From contig CM054113.1 in assembly GCA_028673005.1 (NCBI GenBank), positions 71,806,500 through 71,870,499 on the forward strand: a DNA stretch of 64,000 bases, given 5' to 3'. Both the position numbers and the translations under genes were made by a program. Shown in pieces: positions 10,792-23,975 of the stretch (positions are counted from its first letter, which is position 1; each line of letters begins with the position of its first letter). Below the pieces are notes generated by a model. That model saw only the letters and a list, made by a program, of their open reading frames with translations. It was not told the origin of the DNA and did no database searches. This DNA is from Tanypteryx hageni. Its lineage: Eukaryota > Arthropoda > Insecta > Odonata > Petaluridae.

Positions 10792-13700
10792 GCATCAAAT
10801 ATTGCTCTTGCCAGGGATACGCGGCTCCACTCTTTAGATGGTCTGTCTTCGAGACAATTTTTATCTTTCCCTCCGTTCTCAGGATAGTTCCTCGGTTAAT
10901 TTTGTTCCAGGTGTGTATAATATAAATGTTTTCGTCCCCAAAGCATCAGTTCGTTAAATTAAAACAGAATTTGATATCATAATAGGTTTCCGGGACCATT
11001 TCTTCCATTAAGCAAGCCATCTTAGCGAAAATGTTAAAAGTTGCCACTTGAATAAAACATAAATGTCCTTATCTTCCTTGTTCATTAGATTTACAGGAGG
11101 TGAGGAAATAATTGGGAAAAAAAGATTCGAACGGCACCTCGTGTTTTGAAGCATCCCAGAATGATCGATATATAGTCCCTGAGAGACGGAAGCGGCCAAA
11201 AGTAGCATCATTCGATAATTATTTTAATCGGCGGTAGGGAATAAATTTAAAGCGGACATGTGCGCGCGCATCCGGTTAAAGAAAAATGATTCGGATGCGT
11301 TGGACCGTGTTTCTTTACAGCTCCCGTAGAATGCGAATATAAAATGCAAATGGTCCTCAAGTGGCAGGATAAATAGACTTTTAACACCGGCGTATTTCTC
11401 GGTGGTTTATTTTTTCCTCACCCGAAAACAACGGCGCGACGAGCGTCGGTTTTCTCTTGTGCGTTTTTGTTTATTCGCCACCTGCATTCTCGGAATTCGG
11501 GCGCGTAAAAGGCTTGACAGAAGGAGAGAACAAATAAAAACGGGGCAGATCCAACATCTCTCTTTTTTATATGGTAGAAAACAAAACACATTCCGCCATC
11601 AAGCGACGATTTATTTATTTTTTCGAGTAATCGAAAAATAAAACACAATCGTCGGATATGTTCTCGGCGTGCCGACTAAAGAAAAAATTTATCTCCTCTC
11701 TCGTTTTTTTAAATTGGCTCACGATCAGCGTTTCGCATTTTAACTTTTCCTCCATATCCGTGACGATTATCATCACTTCCCTCGCGTTGATGGATTTATT
11801 ATTATTCACTTCGCCTCATTCTTCTTTCATGTGGGCGGAGATGTGTTGTTGGGAGGGGTGAAGGGGTACCTCAAGGTGCCATCCTCCCACCTAAAATGGT
11901 TTCCGAGATGGGTCTCATAAACAAAGAAGCGAAAGGGCGAAGAAGAATATCCATTGCGTCACAGGCAGACACACAAACACCCACATGGAGGCTGTCTTAA
12001 TTACAGCACTCTTCAAGAGAGAAAGAGAGATATCTAAGAAAAAAAATTAAATAGAGCGTGATGATTTTGGAGGTGTAAAGTGGTATCAAGGAGCTACCGC
12101 GCCACTTCTAAAGGTCCCCAAAAAAACTTCCTTTTTTTTGTTTGTACACTCAACCCTTCCATCAGTAGATCGTATTTTTATTAATTTTTTTTCTATTTGG
12201 GGTTGACCCGATCGTAACGACTGACGGGACTTCTTAAATTATTCTTTTTTCTTGCCTCTTTTCTTTTCTGCCTCTCTCTACGTCTAATTCCGTTTTCTCT
12301 CTTCCTTTCCATCTATCGATTACTTTCTCTACCTTCTCCTTTTACGAGGCCGTAAAGTAACCCCTTCCATCGACGGGAATATTTTCGGCGCCGAACTTTT
12401 TAACTTGGGTTCTGATAGACAAAAGGGAAGCTTTTAATCCATGTTTTCTCCCTTCGACTTCGTAATCGAAGTTCAAGGAAATGAGTGTCAGGTGGTGAGG
12501 GGTCGAGGGGAACGATTTTGTTAGAGAGCGGAACTTCTTTTTTCTTAATCTTCCGTCCCGTCTCGCATATATTAATAATAAGTAATCGCGACTAATTGAA
12601 TTCTCTGGTTCATTTTCATTGGGAAAAAACTGGAATGCATTAGATTCTAGAGTGATAAAGAGATTTATGAACCGTGTTGCTTCAGAAAGTCCCGCTAGAA
12701 TTTGTTTCCTTTCCTATTCATTATTCCCCGACTTACTTCTCACTGATATAGGTGGCCAATGTCCACAAGACCAACTGCTGATTTAATTGCATTTGCTGCT
12801 ATAATTTATTTAATTCAAACGTTAAGTTCAATTATTTTGTTCGTTCAATAATATATTAACTATTATAATTAGATTGAAAGAACGCTACTGTTAGGTGTAT
12901 ATTTTATTTTAAGTGGCAGCTGAGCTATATACAGTAAAATTAGTCGGTGTGTTATGAAAAAATTGTTGTCGTGTTTGTTATTTGCATGCCAATATCTATC
13001 CTGTACTCACGTTAAAGTTATATATCATTAGTTTAACGCTGTGTAATCGTATGAGTAAAGTTCTATCTACTAGATCACAGTGCAGCATTGTTATGAAGCA
13101 GAGTAAAAGTCTGTATGTGCGTATTTAAAGCAATTAAAATGTGCGATAAAATTTGAATGGAAAATTTAATGCGCATAATAAAATAAACAACATTTTAATG
13201 GAAAGGACCTTTTGGAGTATTAGTATTCAGAATAATGCGGACGTGAAATTTAAACTGAATTATTTTATTGAAGATGATGTTAAATCACACGAATTTTGAA
13301 ATGTCCATAGAGAATTTGCGCTCAGCTTTTTTCGAACAAGTAGGAACCTCAAAAAATGTTGTTAATTTAAAATGTCATGAGGCAAGTATTCAGCATATTC
13401 CCACTTAAATCCAAGATGTGCAAACTTAAGGTAGATAAACGAAATTCATCACGTTCAATGTCAATGGCGCGAATTCCTCGAAAGATGCGTGTTTACGTCA
13501 AGCATTAAGCCCACTTTACACAGTACGATTTTTCTATCACGGCACGAGCCGTCTCGTCGCATACCGCATTACGAATAAATTTACTCAGGACGAAAGAGTA
13601 CGAGGCGTCTCGCAAAAAATACACGGCACGTTGTCAAGCGAAGTTGAACTTACTGAGACTTTATCGTTAACGAAGAGAAATTTTAAATTGCAAAAAAAGT

Positions 13701-14205
13701 AGAAAAAGTCAATAAAAGGTTTCATTGGGGGAGTCAGGGGTCGATTTTAATTGATATTTGATGAATTTCGGCTTATTTTTTTAAAAAATTTACATCAATT
13801 TCGAAATATTCCTTTTCTAATCCTGCGTTAATTTTGTAGTGTAGCAGGTGTGGTGGCTAAAGGTCCCTGTTGCTAAAAGAAGATATGAAATTGCGCGAAA
13901 TATGGGATTCGGCAATATCCTCTCCTGAATCCGAAATGTGCGTGTATAGTAGATAACCATCAGGGTTATTGATTTTGAATGCTTCAGACGCCATTTCATT
14001 ACCCTTAGCATTTTTCCGGGAATTTAAGTCTCTTACAATTGAATTATATTGTGTATTGAGTTAGTTATTACCAAACTGTTTCAGAAGCATTTAACCTATG
14101 CGTTTTTTATTCTGCTACCAGATGTTCTCGCACGTATTCAGAGCCTTATACTATTTAGGATTGATGTTCAAGTCAGATGGCATCAATATATATCAGCTCC
14201 TGTTG
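10792..14205. other. Unique-looking sequence, no gene recognised
   Basis: Several short frames occur (for example both strands at 11402-11861), with no recognisable product. A T/C-rich patch lies at about 12240-12350. At 13508-13545 there is a motif ('ctttacacagtacga') that resembles the edge of small DNA elements, but no partner end was found, so I do not call it. Confidence 0.4.
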
Positions 14206-14510
14206 ACCCGTCCAAATCCTCGCCCCTTGCAGCATTGAATCCCATTCGATCAACTCCCGCCCCAACCCTGTCCCCCTCGCGTACCGAGAGGCTGTACACA
14301 TGGGCGGCCAGTTAGCACGTTTCGTAACCCTCTCCTCACTTTTCGAGCACATCCAACTTACAGCCTTCGTCCATTTCCCTTTTCTCCGAGAGATCTGCGA
14401 GGAGCGATCATTCAGTTCTCTCCACCCTTTCCATCTTCCTCTTCCATTGTGCCCAGTCTTTTTCTCTCCCTCTCCTCCCACCTTCATCTCTTTTCTCGTT
14501 ACCTCCCATC
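14206..14510. repeat. Pyrimidine-rich tract
   Basis: C/T-rich plus strand. Overlapping frames on both strands between 14049 and 14701 have low-complexity translations and no domain. Confidence 0.4.
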
Positions 14511-15520
14511 GCTCGAGGCACCAACTGCCTGGAAGAATCGCTTATTTTTTCTCATTCTGCTTCGAGGGCGGGGTTGTGACACGCCAGGCTACTCACACTC
14601 TTTCACCTCCGTGTCGGAACACGGCGTTGGCACGGACGTCTGGAGGTTTATCACGCGTTTCTAAATCGGCCGCAACCGGTTATCTGAGCTGTCAAACGTG
14701 ATTTTCCGAAACAAGTGTTTCGGTCGGTCAATGTTTTGAAATTTCGTCATACGCGTTGAATATTGTGTATTGAGACTCGTGCTTACCTCAGAATGAATTT
14801 TTAGAGCCTGAGATGCTTGAATGAAATGTGAATGTCAAGAATTACGCGTGATCATCGCGCGAAATCATATCTTACAATTATTTGGCTATATGCGCAACAG
14901 CTTCGAAAAGGGTTTCATACGGGAAAAGTTGGAAATTAAACCAGTGTTTTTAGTATTGTTTGTTTCGCAGTGAAACCAATGAGCTAGACAGGTTGAGAGT
15001 ATGGAATGATGGGAAGATGTCCTTTTAGTTTTTTTAGCTTATTAGTTGGAATTAAGACACCTTATACCACGGAATTTCTTCCAAATATCAATTGTTTCTT
15101 CCAAAACCGCAATTAATGAACGTCCAAAATATTATTTCATTCTGCTTGTAAGGAGTTATGGCTATAATAATCCAAGGGGTTGATTAGCTAAAAATACACA
15201 CAAACACAATATTATTTCATTCTGTGTGACATCTTGCGCCCTTCTCTTCTGCATATATAAAATTAGCGCGTTTTTATTTTTCGTGCGGTTATACCGCCAC
15301 CTTTTGTTTTATAAAGGGTTAGCACGTGGAGGTGAGGTTAGCGATTAAATGAGATAGACTGAATAGCTGAGTTAGCGTTGTATTCCGCATCATCATTATT
15401 CATAAATATAATTTTTTGGACAATTGGTACTTTCAAAATACCATTTTAGTTTAGAACGCAATCAATTTTGTATTAAAATTTAGAATGTTTCTTTATCGGT
15501 CTCTGCGAAGTTTTCAATAC
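14511..15520. other. No gene recognised
   Basis: Unique-looking sequence. A 17-bp direct repeat (AATATTATTTCATTCTG) occurs twice about 80 bp apart, near 15129 and 15208; it is too short to interpret. Nothing else supportable. Confidence 0.4.
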
Positions 15521-16030
15521 TCAAACTTTTCAAGAATAATTGGCGTCAATGTGAAAATGTAAGCTCAAAACATTAACTTTCCATCTTTTATACCTTCGAA
15601 GATATAATTAAAACAATCAAAATTTATTTAAAACATACCTCAGCTGGTTAATTATATCGTAATCTTTAGGTCCAATTTCATTTCTTCGCCGTAAATTATA
15701 CATTCTTTTCCACTTAAACGAAAGGAAAATTAAAGTATTTATTTATTTAATTTCTTCGTCGTAACTAATCCATTTCCTTTCATTTATTGTGCTCTGTGTA
15801 CACACGTAGATATTTATTACATATTTGTAGTAGTTCTTGTTTACTTCAGTTGCTACGAAGATTGTTTTCGTTGACAACAGTTAATGATATTGTGTAAGAA
15901 ATACAAAATATATTACGACTTTCTTGATAGATATTTCTCCAACTTTTCGAGATAAATGGCATTAATGTGGAAATTTACCCTAAAAATTTCAGCTTTCCAT
16001 ATTTTATACCTTCGGTGATATTAAGAATAA
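15521..16030 (+). repeat. Diverged direct repeat pair, 416-bp spacing
   Basis: Segments 15521-15611 and 15937-16026 share a long colinear pattern: an 'aacttttc' start, a 'ggc(g/a)t(c/t)aatgtg(a/g)aaa' middle and a 'tttccat(c/a)ttttatacctt' end. A weaker third match ('ctctccatcgtttatggttt') follows near 16127. The unit includes the dispersed repeat at 15606-15879. No coding content. Confidence 0.5.
15606..15879 (+). repeat. Dispersed repeat, copy A
   Basis: Matches 62521-62813 in the same orientation over nearly its full length. Shared anchors are 'aaaacatacctca' near the start, two internal copies of a 'ttcatttcttcg(t/c)cgtaa' motif, and 'acgaagattgttttcgttga' at the end. The internal duplication is present in both copies, so it predates their spread. 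Nothing is encoded. The family is not one I can name. Confidence 0.7.
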
Positions 16031-19019
16031 ACTTTAAATGGGTCTCAATCCGACTTGATATTTTCAAAACTCTAATCCAAAGAAAAACAAATGACAGCAG
16101 TATAGAAGTCTACCATCCAAGTTTTAGCTCTCCATCGTTTATGGTTTCGTAACAATTCCAATTTAAGTAAGTGCAAGGAGAGGCAGACGCCAAAGTAAAA
16201 TTATAAGCGCAATATTTTTAATACGCCCTAAAAACGTGCAATGTTCTTAGTTTTCAAGCAGCAAACGTTATATGGTCCGCATGCGTAAGTTTTCTTATTG
16301 GTCAAACAATTACGAAGGGTGGGAACTTCAACACACGTGTCGTATTATTTCCAGTCGTTTTTTTCTTACCACAGGGAGGTGACTTATGCTCCTTTATTAA
16401 TTCTATACGCGCCACTCCCTTATTCAGCCGACCCATACATCTCTCTCCCCATCCTTCCCGATCACCCAGCATCACCCCTGACTAACCCTGCTGAAATCAC
16501 CATTCATGTCCCTACACCATGCGGAGCAACCCCTATGCATATCGACACAGCTGTGCGCCTCGGATTTGACCCTGTGGGTACGGTTATCCTTCACAACCTC
16601 GGACTCTCACTCTTTTACCATCTCTTTTCTCCTCTCCAACACATGCTTCTTTGGGCTGTTGTCAATGATTTCCCACAACGATCAAAATAAAATCTGGGAA
16701 AAATATCTTCCTTCATTGGACCTTACCCTCTTCCTCCCTTAACCCATTCTCTTCTTATGGGACTAAAAGGTCCCTTTCCTTTTTATAAGTCATTTCTGGA
16801 ATACTCGATATCAATAAATACATATATTGTTACAGCAATGAAATAACACAGCTCAGATCTTTAACAGTAGCAGAATTTCCTAAACAAGTAATCAGTTGAA
16901 AAAGGGATGCAGAATACACTGAAAAAAATTTCTCATATAAGTACGCTTATAGTCCGTGCAATAATGTCATTGATTACACAATTATATGGACAGTTTTACG
17001 GTAGCTGGAAGTGAAACTCTAAATGTTTTAATGTTGCTTGGCGCTATATATTTACATTTGAGGAGTATGATTCATGTAGTATTGTTTATAGCAACAACCT
17101 CTACAACTGGATGAGTTTTAATCAAAAGCTCTGTTTGAGTAAATCGACATTTTTGAAAAACTACAAGAATAAACTACTCTAAATCTTTGCTCGATATAGT
17201 TCATTTTAAGAGGGTTTTTATTGATCTTTTATTATATAAATGCGATATTTCTTCAGTTACCGTTAAACCTTTTAGCCCCTAGAGATGACAAATTACATAC
17301 AGACGGTATTGCATAAATCCTCCTTTTCGGAAGCAGGGGCGCCTAAAACGTGTATATTTATCGAAACATCGAAGTCGAGCTTGTCCACGATCACAATACC
17401 TTCTCTTTGTACATGAGAAAGTTAAATGAAAATTGTAAAAAAATTCCTCCACACTTCCTTCTCCTTATAAAACTATTCTCCCTCTTCACTTGTATACTTT
17501 CTCCGTATTTATCTCCATCCGTCACATTCCCTTATCTCTCTCTCCTTGGCCATCTGATTCCAATAATCTTGTGATTTTGCTCCGTTGCCTTCTTGCTTGC
17601 TCCGTAAACGATGGAGTTTTCATGCCGTGCTCTTATGCGAGTTCGCCGCTCTGTCGGATCGCTAGACGGGGCATCGTTCGGACTCTTCCAGACGGAATTC
17701 CTTTCATCTCCAGCGCTGGAATAAAAAGGCGACATCAGTTTCTAGGATAGTGGGTCATTGTAGTCATAGGTTATTTATGGGACTTTTTGGGCTGAGGTAG
17801 GAGATATATGTGAGAGTTTTATAGTTGACAAACCGGCCGAGGATTCCTGATTAAATCTTCGTGCGCGATCTGCAAGGGTCATCCAAGATTAAACATGAGT
17901 AACCGCGTTTGTGTTGCTAATGATTTGACGCTTGAAACCTATTCTTGAAATGTTTGTGCCGTTGTTTTTACAGGTACGATTGATGTGTTTCCAAAACTTC
18001 TCCTCCGTAATCTTAAAAATTAGTTTCGCGATTGCCTTAATTCACAGAATGAAAAATTCTTGAATCGAATTTGAGTAAGACTATGTAATTACATATGATA
18101 AGATCGTAATATCAGGAATGCGACGCAGTCTTCTGATTGGAAAACATTTATAATGCGTTGTATGTTACGAATGGAAATTCTTTCCACATTTTTGGGGAAT
18201 TTAGGCGGAAGAGGTAATTACAGCTTTCGAGCATGTTTTCTTAAATTACCTTAAGGCATTAGACCGAAAACTATAAATCCTCATTTAATTAGTTTCTTGA
18301 TATAAGCGGGCAGGGCTGAAAACCTTTTATGAGCTGTGATCCCAAAGTCCAGTATTACATTGGAATTACTAAAATATTATCTTATATTTAAAAGTGTATT
18401 CGCCATATTCCGACTTTTATATTAACGATCCACTCTAAAAATCAATTAATAGAATCATATTATTGTATTAACTTCTGTTTGTGTTGTTAAAATACAATTC
18501 ATAGCGTCGTTGTTCATTATATGTAAATGTGAGCGAAGCTCCAATTTTAGCCTTTCTTATGTAAATCTTGCGCTATTAACGGTCGTTTCACCTACCTAGA
18601 TCTGAAGCATATAGTCTGAAAAAGAATACAATCGATAGCATTTACTTTCCTACTTACAGTGAGAATTTAAGTATTAAGTTACAGGAAATCCCAAAATTGT
18701 AAAAACTCAAAATTTAATATACTTCGAATAGACTATTGTTGAACTTTTGTTTTTTGATAAATCCTTTTTTGCGAAAACGCGGATATAAAATTTTAAAAAA
18801 TATGTATTTACCGTACCATACCGAAGATTAACACATAATTTAATATTAGTAGTAACTCATAGGAGATACCCATGGAAATGAGTCTTTTAGAGATGGAAAA
18901 TTTTAACATAAGAATTCCGAGAAAATATTGTTGACTCTTGTGATTGAAACATTATAAATAAGAAATTTACTTAAACACATCGAAAACTTGGAGCTCGATT
19001 GCTTTACAACTTGTCTTTT
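16031..19019. other. Unique-looking sequence, no gene recognised
   Basis: Contains a 130-codon plus-strand frame (16298-16690) that is less repetitive than most in the window but has no domain I recognise. It overlaps another frame and lacks clear gene context. The remainder is AT-rich with no repeat boundaries seen. Confidence 0.4.
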
Positions 19020-19760
19020 TCGCTTCGATCTCGATTCTACCTCAACTTGCTTCCTCTTCTTTACTCCTCCCTCTCTCCGCGACTCCCCCTTCCCTTATCC
19101 TCCTCTTTCCTCCTTCCCTTCCCCTCTTCTCAATTGGCAGTCAAGAATACCAGGTCGTCGCGGCAATATTCACGCCCCCGTCACTCCATAGCAGCTATGC
19201 ACCCCGAGGGCAGCCCTTCAACTCTCCCATCCCATCTCCCTTTGCCATCCACCTCCATCCAAAGCCGCATTTCCCACCCGCCCCCTCCACCCAAAGACAA
19301 CTCCCCCGTGGCTCCGCTTCCGAACAACCGGTTGCTTCGAATCTAACAGCCGGACAGAAGAGGGCGATGGCTGCCCGGAGAGGGCGTGGAGGGGGGGGGG
19401 CGAGGCCGCGAGCGCTGGGTGGAGAAAAGGGGAGAGGATGGGATCGGCGAAGGGGAGCTGCGTGGTGTGTGAGGGGAGGAGGGGGAGGAAGGGTCACAAG
19501 ATAGAGGATGAGGAGAAGGGAGGGTGGTCTGCTTTTTGGGTGCCGAGAACCAGAGAGTGGTCCAGGAAATTAATAAGAGGACGGACTCCTGGGGGGGAGG
19601 AGGGTGAGAGGACGGAGACGGTAGGTGTTTCGGGGGCGGTGGGGGAGGGGGCGGAGGAGGAGGAGGAATAGGAGCAGGTGGGAGCCGATTGGGTGGGGCA
19701 AGGAGGTCCAGTCTGTCCGGCGCCGTTTGTACGTACGTTGCAACCGAACCTCCTCCTTCG
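19020..19760. repeat. Pyrimidine tract switching to purine tract
   Basis: The plus strand is C/T-rich from 19020 to about 19345 and then abruptly G/A-rich to about 19680, with many GGGG and GAGG runs. Frames on both strands across it are low complexity. G-rich blocks near 19390 and 19590-19670 could form G-quadruplexes; that is inference. Confidence 0.6.
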
Positions 19761-20690
19761 AACCAATCCCCCTTCCATTTTCTTTTAATTTTTTTGCTTT
19801 TTCAGAGTCGCTGTCGTAGTTTTTACAATTATTTATTATTTCTCCGTCTGACCTCGTGCGCTTCTTGGTGCTGCAGGTGGATTGACCCCTCACACCCTAT
19901 TCATTCCTTCCCCTCACGCCCTCTAACTCTCCTTACTCGCTCTCTCTCTCTACTCTCTTCCCCCCTCCTTTCCCTCCTTCCCTCGCTCTTTTCTTTTCTA
20001 TCCTCCCTCTCTTTTAGTGTCTCCTCCCTCTTTTCTCCTCCCTCATTTCTCCTCCCTCCTTTCTCCTCCCTCCTTTCTCCTTCCTTTCTCCTCCCTCCTT
20101 TCTCCTCCCTCCTTTCTCCTCCCTCCTTTCTCCTCACTCCCTTCTCATCCCTCTTTTCTCCTCCCTCCTTACTCCTCCCTCCATTATTCTCGCTCCTTTC
20201 TCCTTCCTCCTTTCTTTTTCCTCCCTCCTTTCTCCTCCCTCTTTTCTCCTCCCTCCTTACTCCTCACTCCATTCTTCTCCCTCCGTTCTCCTACCTCCTT
20301 TCTCCTCCCTTCTTTCTCCTCCCTCCTTTCTCCTCCCTCTTTTCTCCACCCTCTTTACTCCTCCCTCTTTTTCTCCCACCTTTCTTCTCCCTCCCTCACC
20401 CTCCATTCCCCTCTTACCTTTCTCTACCCTCTCCTTCCTTCACCTTTCTTCTCGCTCTTCCCATCTTTTTCTCTTCCTCTTTTTTCCATCCTCTTTTTCC
20501 TTCTCGCTTTCTCCTCACCTCTCTGCCCCTTAACTACATCTCTCGTTTTCCCTCTTCCCGCATTTCTTTCGGTCTCTCTTCATCTCCTGTCTCCCTCCCT
20601 CACCCTTCTGTCTACCTCTCTCTCCCTTTTACCTCTGCCTCCTCCTCACTCCCTTTTCCTCCGATTCCTCTAAGAGGCCTTTTATTCGCT
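19761..20690. repeat. Long polypyrimidine tract
   Basis: About 900 bp of almost uninterrupted C/T-rich plus strand, with the 14-bp minisatellite in its middle. The 337-codon and 218-codon plus-strand frames here read the same repeat in two different frames as Ser/Leu/Pro/Phe repeats. That marks them as artefacts. Confidence 0.8.
20015..20395 (+). repeat. 14-bp pyrimidine minisatellite
   Basis: Roughly 27 tandem copies of a 14-bp unit with consensus TTTCTCCTCCCTCC. Variant copies ('ctcttttctcc' followed by 'ctttactcc' or 'cttactcc') recur at about 20151, 20239 and 20337, spaced 88 and 98 bp. That indicates block duplication of several units at a time. Confidence 0.85.
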
Positions 20691-21889
20691 TTCGATTCGT
20701 AATATATTTGATCCTAACTCCTCGCGTGCTATCTACAAAGTCGTATAAACTTAGGAATGCGAACGTCGAGGGTATTTTATGCCTTTGGAATCTTTCTGTC
20801 TTTTTTTTTCTCTCTCTCTCTCTCTCTAACTCTCCTCCCTCTTTCCTTTCCTATGCATTTCGCACTCTCTCCTGTTTCTATCCCGCTCTCTCCCCTACAT
20901 CTTCCCTTCGGAACGAATATCTCTTTTCACGCGGTGCATCGGTATGCCGGTAACCTTTATTTATGCGTCCGGGCGTTACGTCTTAATCCTAAAATGCGTC
21001 CTTCACGATTGTGTTCTGCGCGAGAAGGGGTTTTGGGGAGAGCTTTTTAAGTGATGCACATGTGTACTTCGCGCGGTATTTTATGCGCGCGGGACGAGTT
21101 TTATTCGGAAAAATAAAAATACCGGCCGTTAACCACTCTCGGGAACTGTCAGTGCATTATTATATGTGTGTGCTTATGTGCGTGTGTTTGTGTGGGTGGG
21201 TGTGTCTGTACCTGTGTGAGAAGGCGTGAGCGCGTTATAATATAAGGATGCGTACAAATTTTCGTGATAAGTTCGTATCGGCAGTGGTAACGAACAGAAA
21301 ACTGAACGAAAATAAACAAATGCGTAAATTTATTTCATATTATTCGGAATAGATTTCATTTAAAATAACTCCTTTTGCGTTATCTGATATTGGTTTCGGC
21401 TCATTATAGAGGTCTTATTTTATGAAACGACAAATTTTTCTTTAGAAAATAAAATAATACTTCTCAGAAAATATCAACTTTGTGTCAGAAATGCCGTACA
21501 GATAATGTACTGATAATCATTACTAAATCATAGAAAATAAATACAGTTTAATCTCGAATAGGATGAAATTATTTTATTTCATAGATTAAGAATATTTAGG
21601 TACTAAATATTAAAACTCCTAGCAAATTTTCTTGAAAAATATATTTCGTCAAATCTTCAGATCTGACGAAATTCAAATATTATAAAACACCATAAAACTT
21701 CCTAAATTAATTTAAAAGTTTGTGAGAACCTATCTGAAAATCTAACCACTTATTTTTGCTTTCATTCCGCTTCCTTTCCGTTGTTTCTGTGCCTTTAAGC
21801 CAGGCTCCTGAACTCGGCAATAAAAGATTGGTGCTTCCTAGTCGTCAACATCAGGGAGTCTGAAATGAAAGAATATTTTCCTTATATTC
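20691..21889. other. No gene recognised
   Basis: Contains a (CT) run near 20810-20827, a GT-rich stretch near 21165-21225 and a 9-bp hairpin (atttcgtca / tgacgaaat) at 21643-21672. Short plus-strand frames have no recognisable product. Confidence 0.4.
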
Positions 21890-22323
21890 TACATGTTCCC
21901 CATTACACGTTCACACCCTGTTGTTAAATCCCATCCAAACCGTTTCTCCCCACCCTTTTTCCTTCCTTTTGATTTCAATTGGCCTCCTCCCCTTTGGCGT
22001 ATCCTTTATCTTCCCTCACCGCTCTCTCTGTCTCCTACATTCCACCTCACCCTCTGCCCTCGGTCACTTCGTCTAGTACTTTTACTTCTATCCTCTTTCC
22101 TTCCCCTCCAAATTCCACTCGTAACTTACTCCTCCCTCTTTTTACCTCCGTTATCTCCCTCCACCTTCCATTCTACCCTACCACTTCTCTCTCACCTATT
22201 TTTACCCCTTTCCACATCTCTTTTACCAATCTACCACTTCCCATCCTTACCTCCCAAAAATGCTCCTTTTTCCTGCAACCGAATTCCCACCTCCTCCTCT
22301 CCCTATACGCCGCATCACTAATC

Positions 22324-22377
<54 letters not shown>

Positions 22378-22765
22378 CCTCCACTTTTTCACTCCTACCG
22401 TTACCTCTACCTACCGAGTCTCATCTCCCGCTTACCCCACCTCTATCGCTCTCCCACTCCCTCTTTCCGATCCCTCTTCTTTTTCTCCCCTCTACTGTCT
22501 CTCTTCTCTCTACTCCCTTCCTCCTCATCCCCCCTCTCTCTCTCTCCTTTCTCTCCCGGTCATTATCCCGTGATACCGAAGAAGGAGCCCGCCCTGCTTT
22601 CATATTCCCCTATCTCCTTCCCCCATTAACCCATCCACCCGCTTGTTCCTTCCGTCTCATTCCATTCCTCCTATCCGCTCCTCCCTCCCTCCATCTCTCC
22701 TCCCTCCTTTCTCCCATTCCTCCAACTGCCCTCCCCTTTCTTGAACGCCCTACTCGGGTGGGGCC
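21890..22765. repeat. Long polypyrimidine tract with (CT)n
   Basis: C/T-rich plus strand with a pure CT dinucleotide run at about 22327-22372. The 142-, 216- and 193-codon frames overlap in different frames and are Ser/Leu/Pro/Phe-rich, so I regard them as composition artefacts. Confidence 0.75.
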
Positions 22766-23975
22766 ATTATCTCACGATATCGCAGATGAGCAGCGAGAGT
22801 GTATTTTTTTGTTGGGGGTGTGGGGTGTGAGGAGAGAATGAGAATGGAGGGACAGAGGGGAAAGGAAAGAGCAGTCGGCTTCTTTTTGCGCCCGGAGCAG
22901 ATTCCTTCCTCTTTCTTTCTCTCTCTATCTCTCTTCACCTCTCTCTCCATCTCTTTTGCTCTATCCGAGAAGAGTCTTAGGAAGTAATAACGCTAGGCTT
23001 CAGCAAAACAAAGCGCCCAGAGCTCTTTCTTCTTCTTCCTCATTTTCTTAGCCCTTCCTCTCGCCATTCTTCCTCTCCGGAGGGGAAATTTTTCACCTAT
23101 ATCCCTGCCTCTCTCGTCTCATCTCATCGCGGAAGCAAAGTGAACGAGGAAACATGCAATAAACTCTGCGGTAAATTAGTCGTGTACGTTTCGGAGAGGA
23201 TATTGATTTCGGGAACTCGGTGTGGTAAGGGTGAGGGTAAACAAAGCATGAGAAATCAAGGATTTTAAGGGATTGCGGAGGGGATGATGGTAATTAGTGT
23301 TCACGGCTACAAATCAGCCTTTCTCAGTAACGACTCATTGAATTCTGAATTAAAGACACTGGGGACGACATCGTGGTAAACGGAACGCGCATCTAGTTAC
23401 TGTTATACTTTAGTGGCTACGGGAACTATCCCGGTCACCAATCGGACTCGAGCGTCGATGTGAAGTTGATATTTAATTTTCTGATGGTAATTAGCGTTGC
23501 CGAGGGCAAATTACCGATTCATCCCACTTTTAGTCGCTTTGGAAATGAATTATTGGGGGAATTATTACGATTGAGGACATAATTACCTTTGCCGCCTGTT
23601 GTTTTGTTTGTGAATCGGCAGATTTGTGCGCATATGGTTTTTCGATTTACTGAATGATTTGTTTTTTTTTTTCGAGTGGGAGGGAAGAGATGATCGAGTG
23701 GAAGGAGAACTGGACGTAAAGAATGCAAGCGTGCAAAAAAAGGGAATGGAATTCCTCTGGGCAATTAAATGATTGCTTTAGCGCTGGGCAGTTTTTTTAT
23801 GCGGTGGTATTAGGAGAAGACATATGCAAACATATATCAGCTGGTCCGAGATAACCATGGCTCTGGTCAGGAGATGGACCACCATAGAGCGAAGCTGAAG
23901 GAAAAAAGGGGTAGGTACATAGATCGAGTTACAATAAGCGATAAAGGAGTACAGAATGAAATGTTTTATTGGAGC
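22766..23975. other. Short purine and pyrimidine blocks, then unique sequence
   Basis: A purine block (about 22800-22885) and a pyrimidine block (about 22900-23130) are followed by ordinary sequence. No gene or bounded repeat seen. Confidence 0.4.

Noticed and set aside
13508..13545. Small DNA-transposon end ('ctttacacagtacga')
   Set aside because: No inverted partner or target duplication found nearby.
19689..20702. 337-codon plus-strand frame, longest in the window
   Set aside because: It reads a 14-bp pyrimidine minisatellite and its flanks as Ser/Leu/Pro/Phe repeats. A second frame (20017-20673) is open through the same DNA, so it is an artefact of composition.
21893..22841. Three overlapping plus-strand frames of 142-216 codons
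   Set aside because: All lie in a polypyrimidine tract with a pure CT run and have low-complexity translations in different frames.
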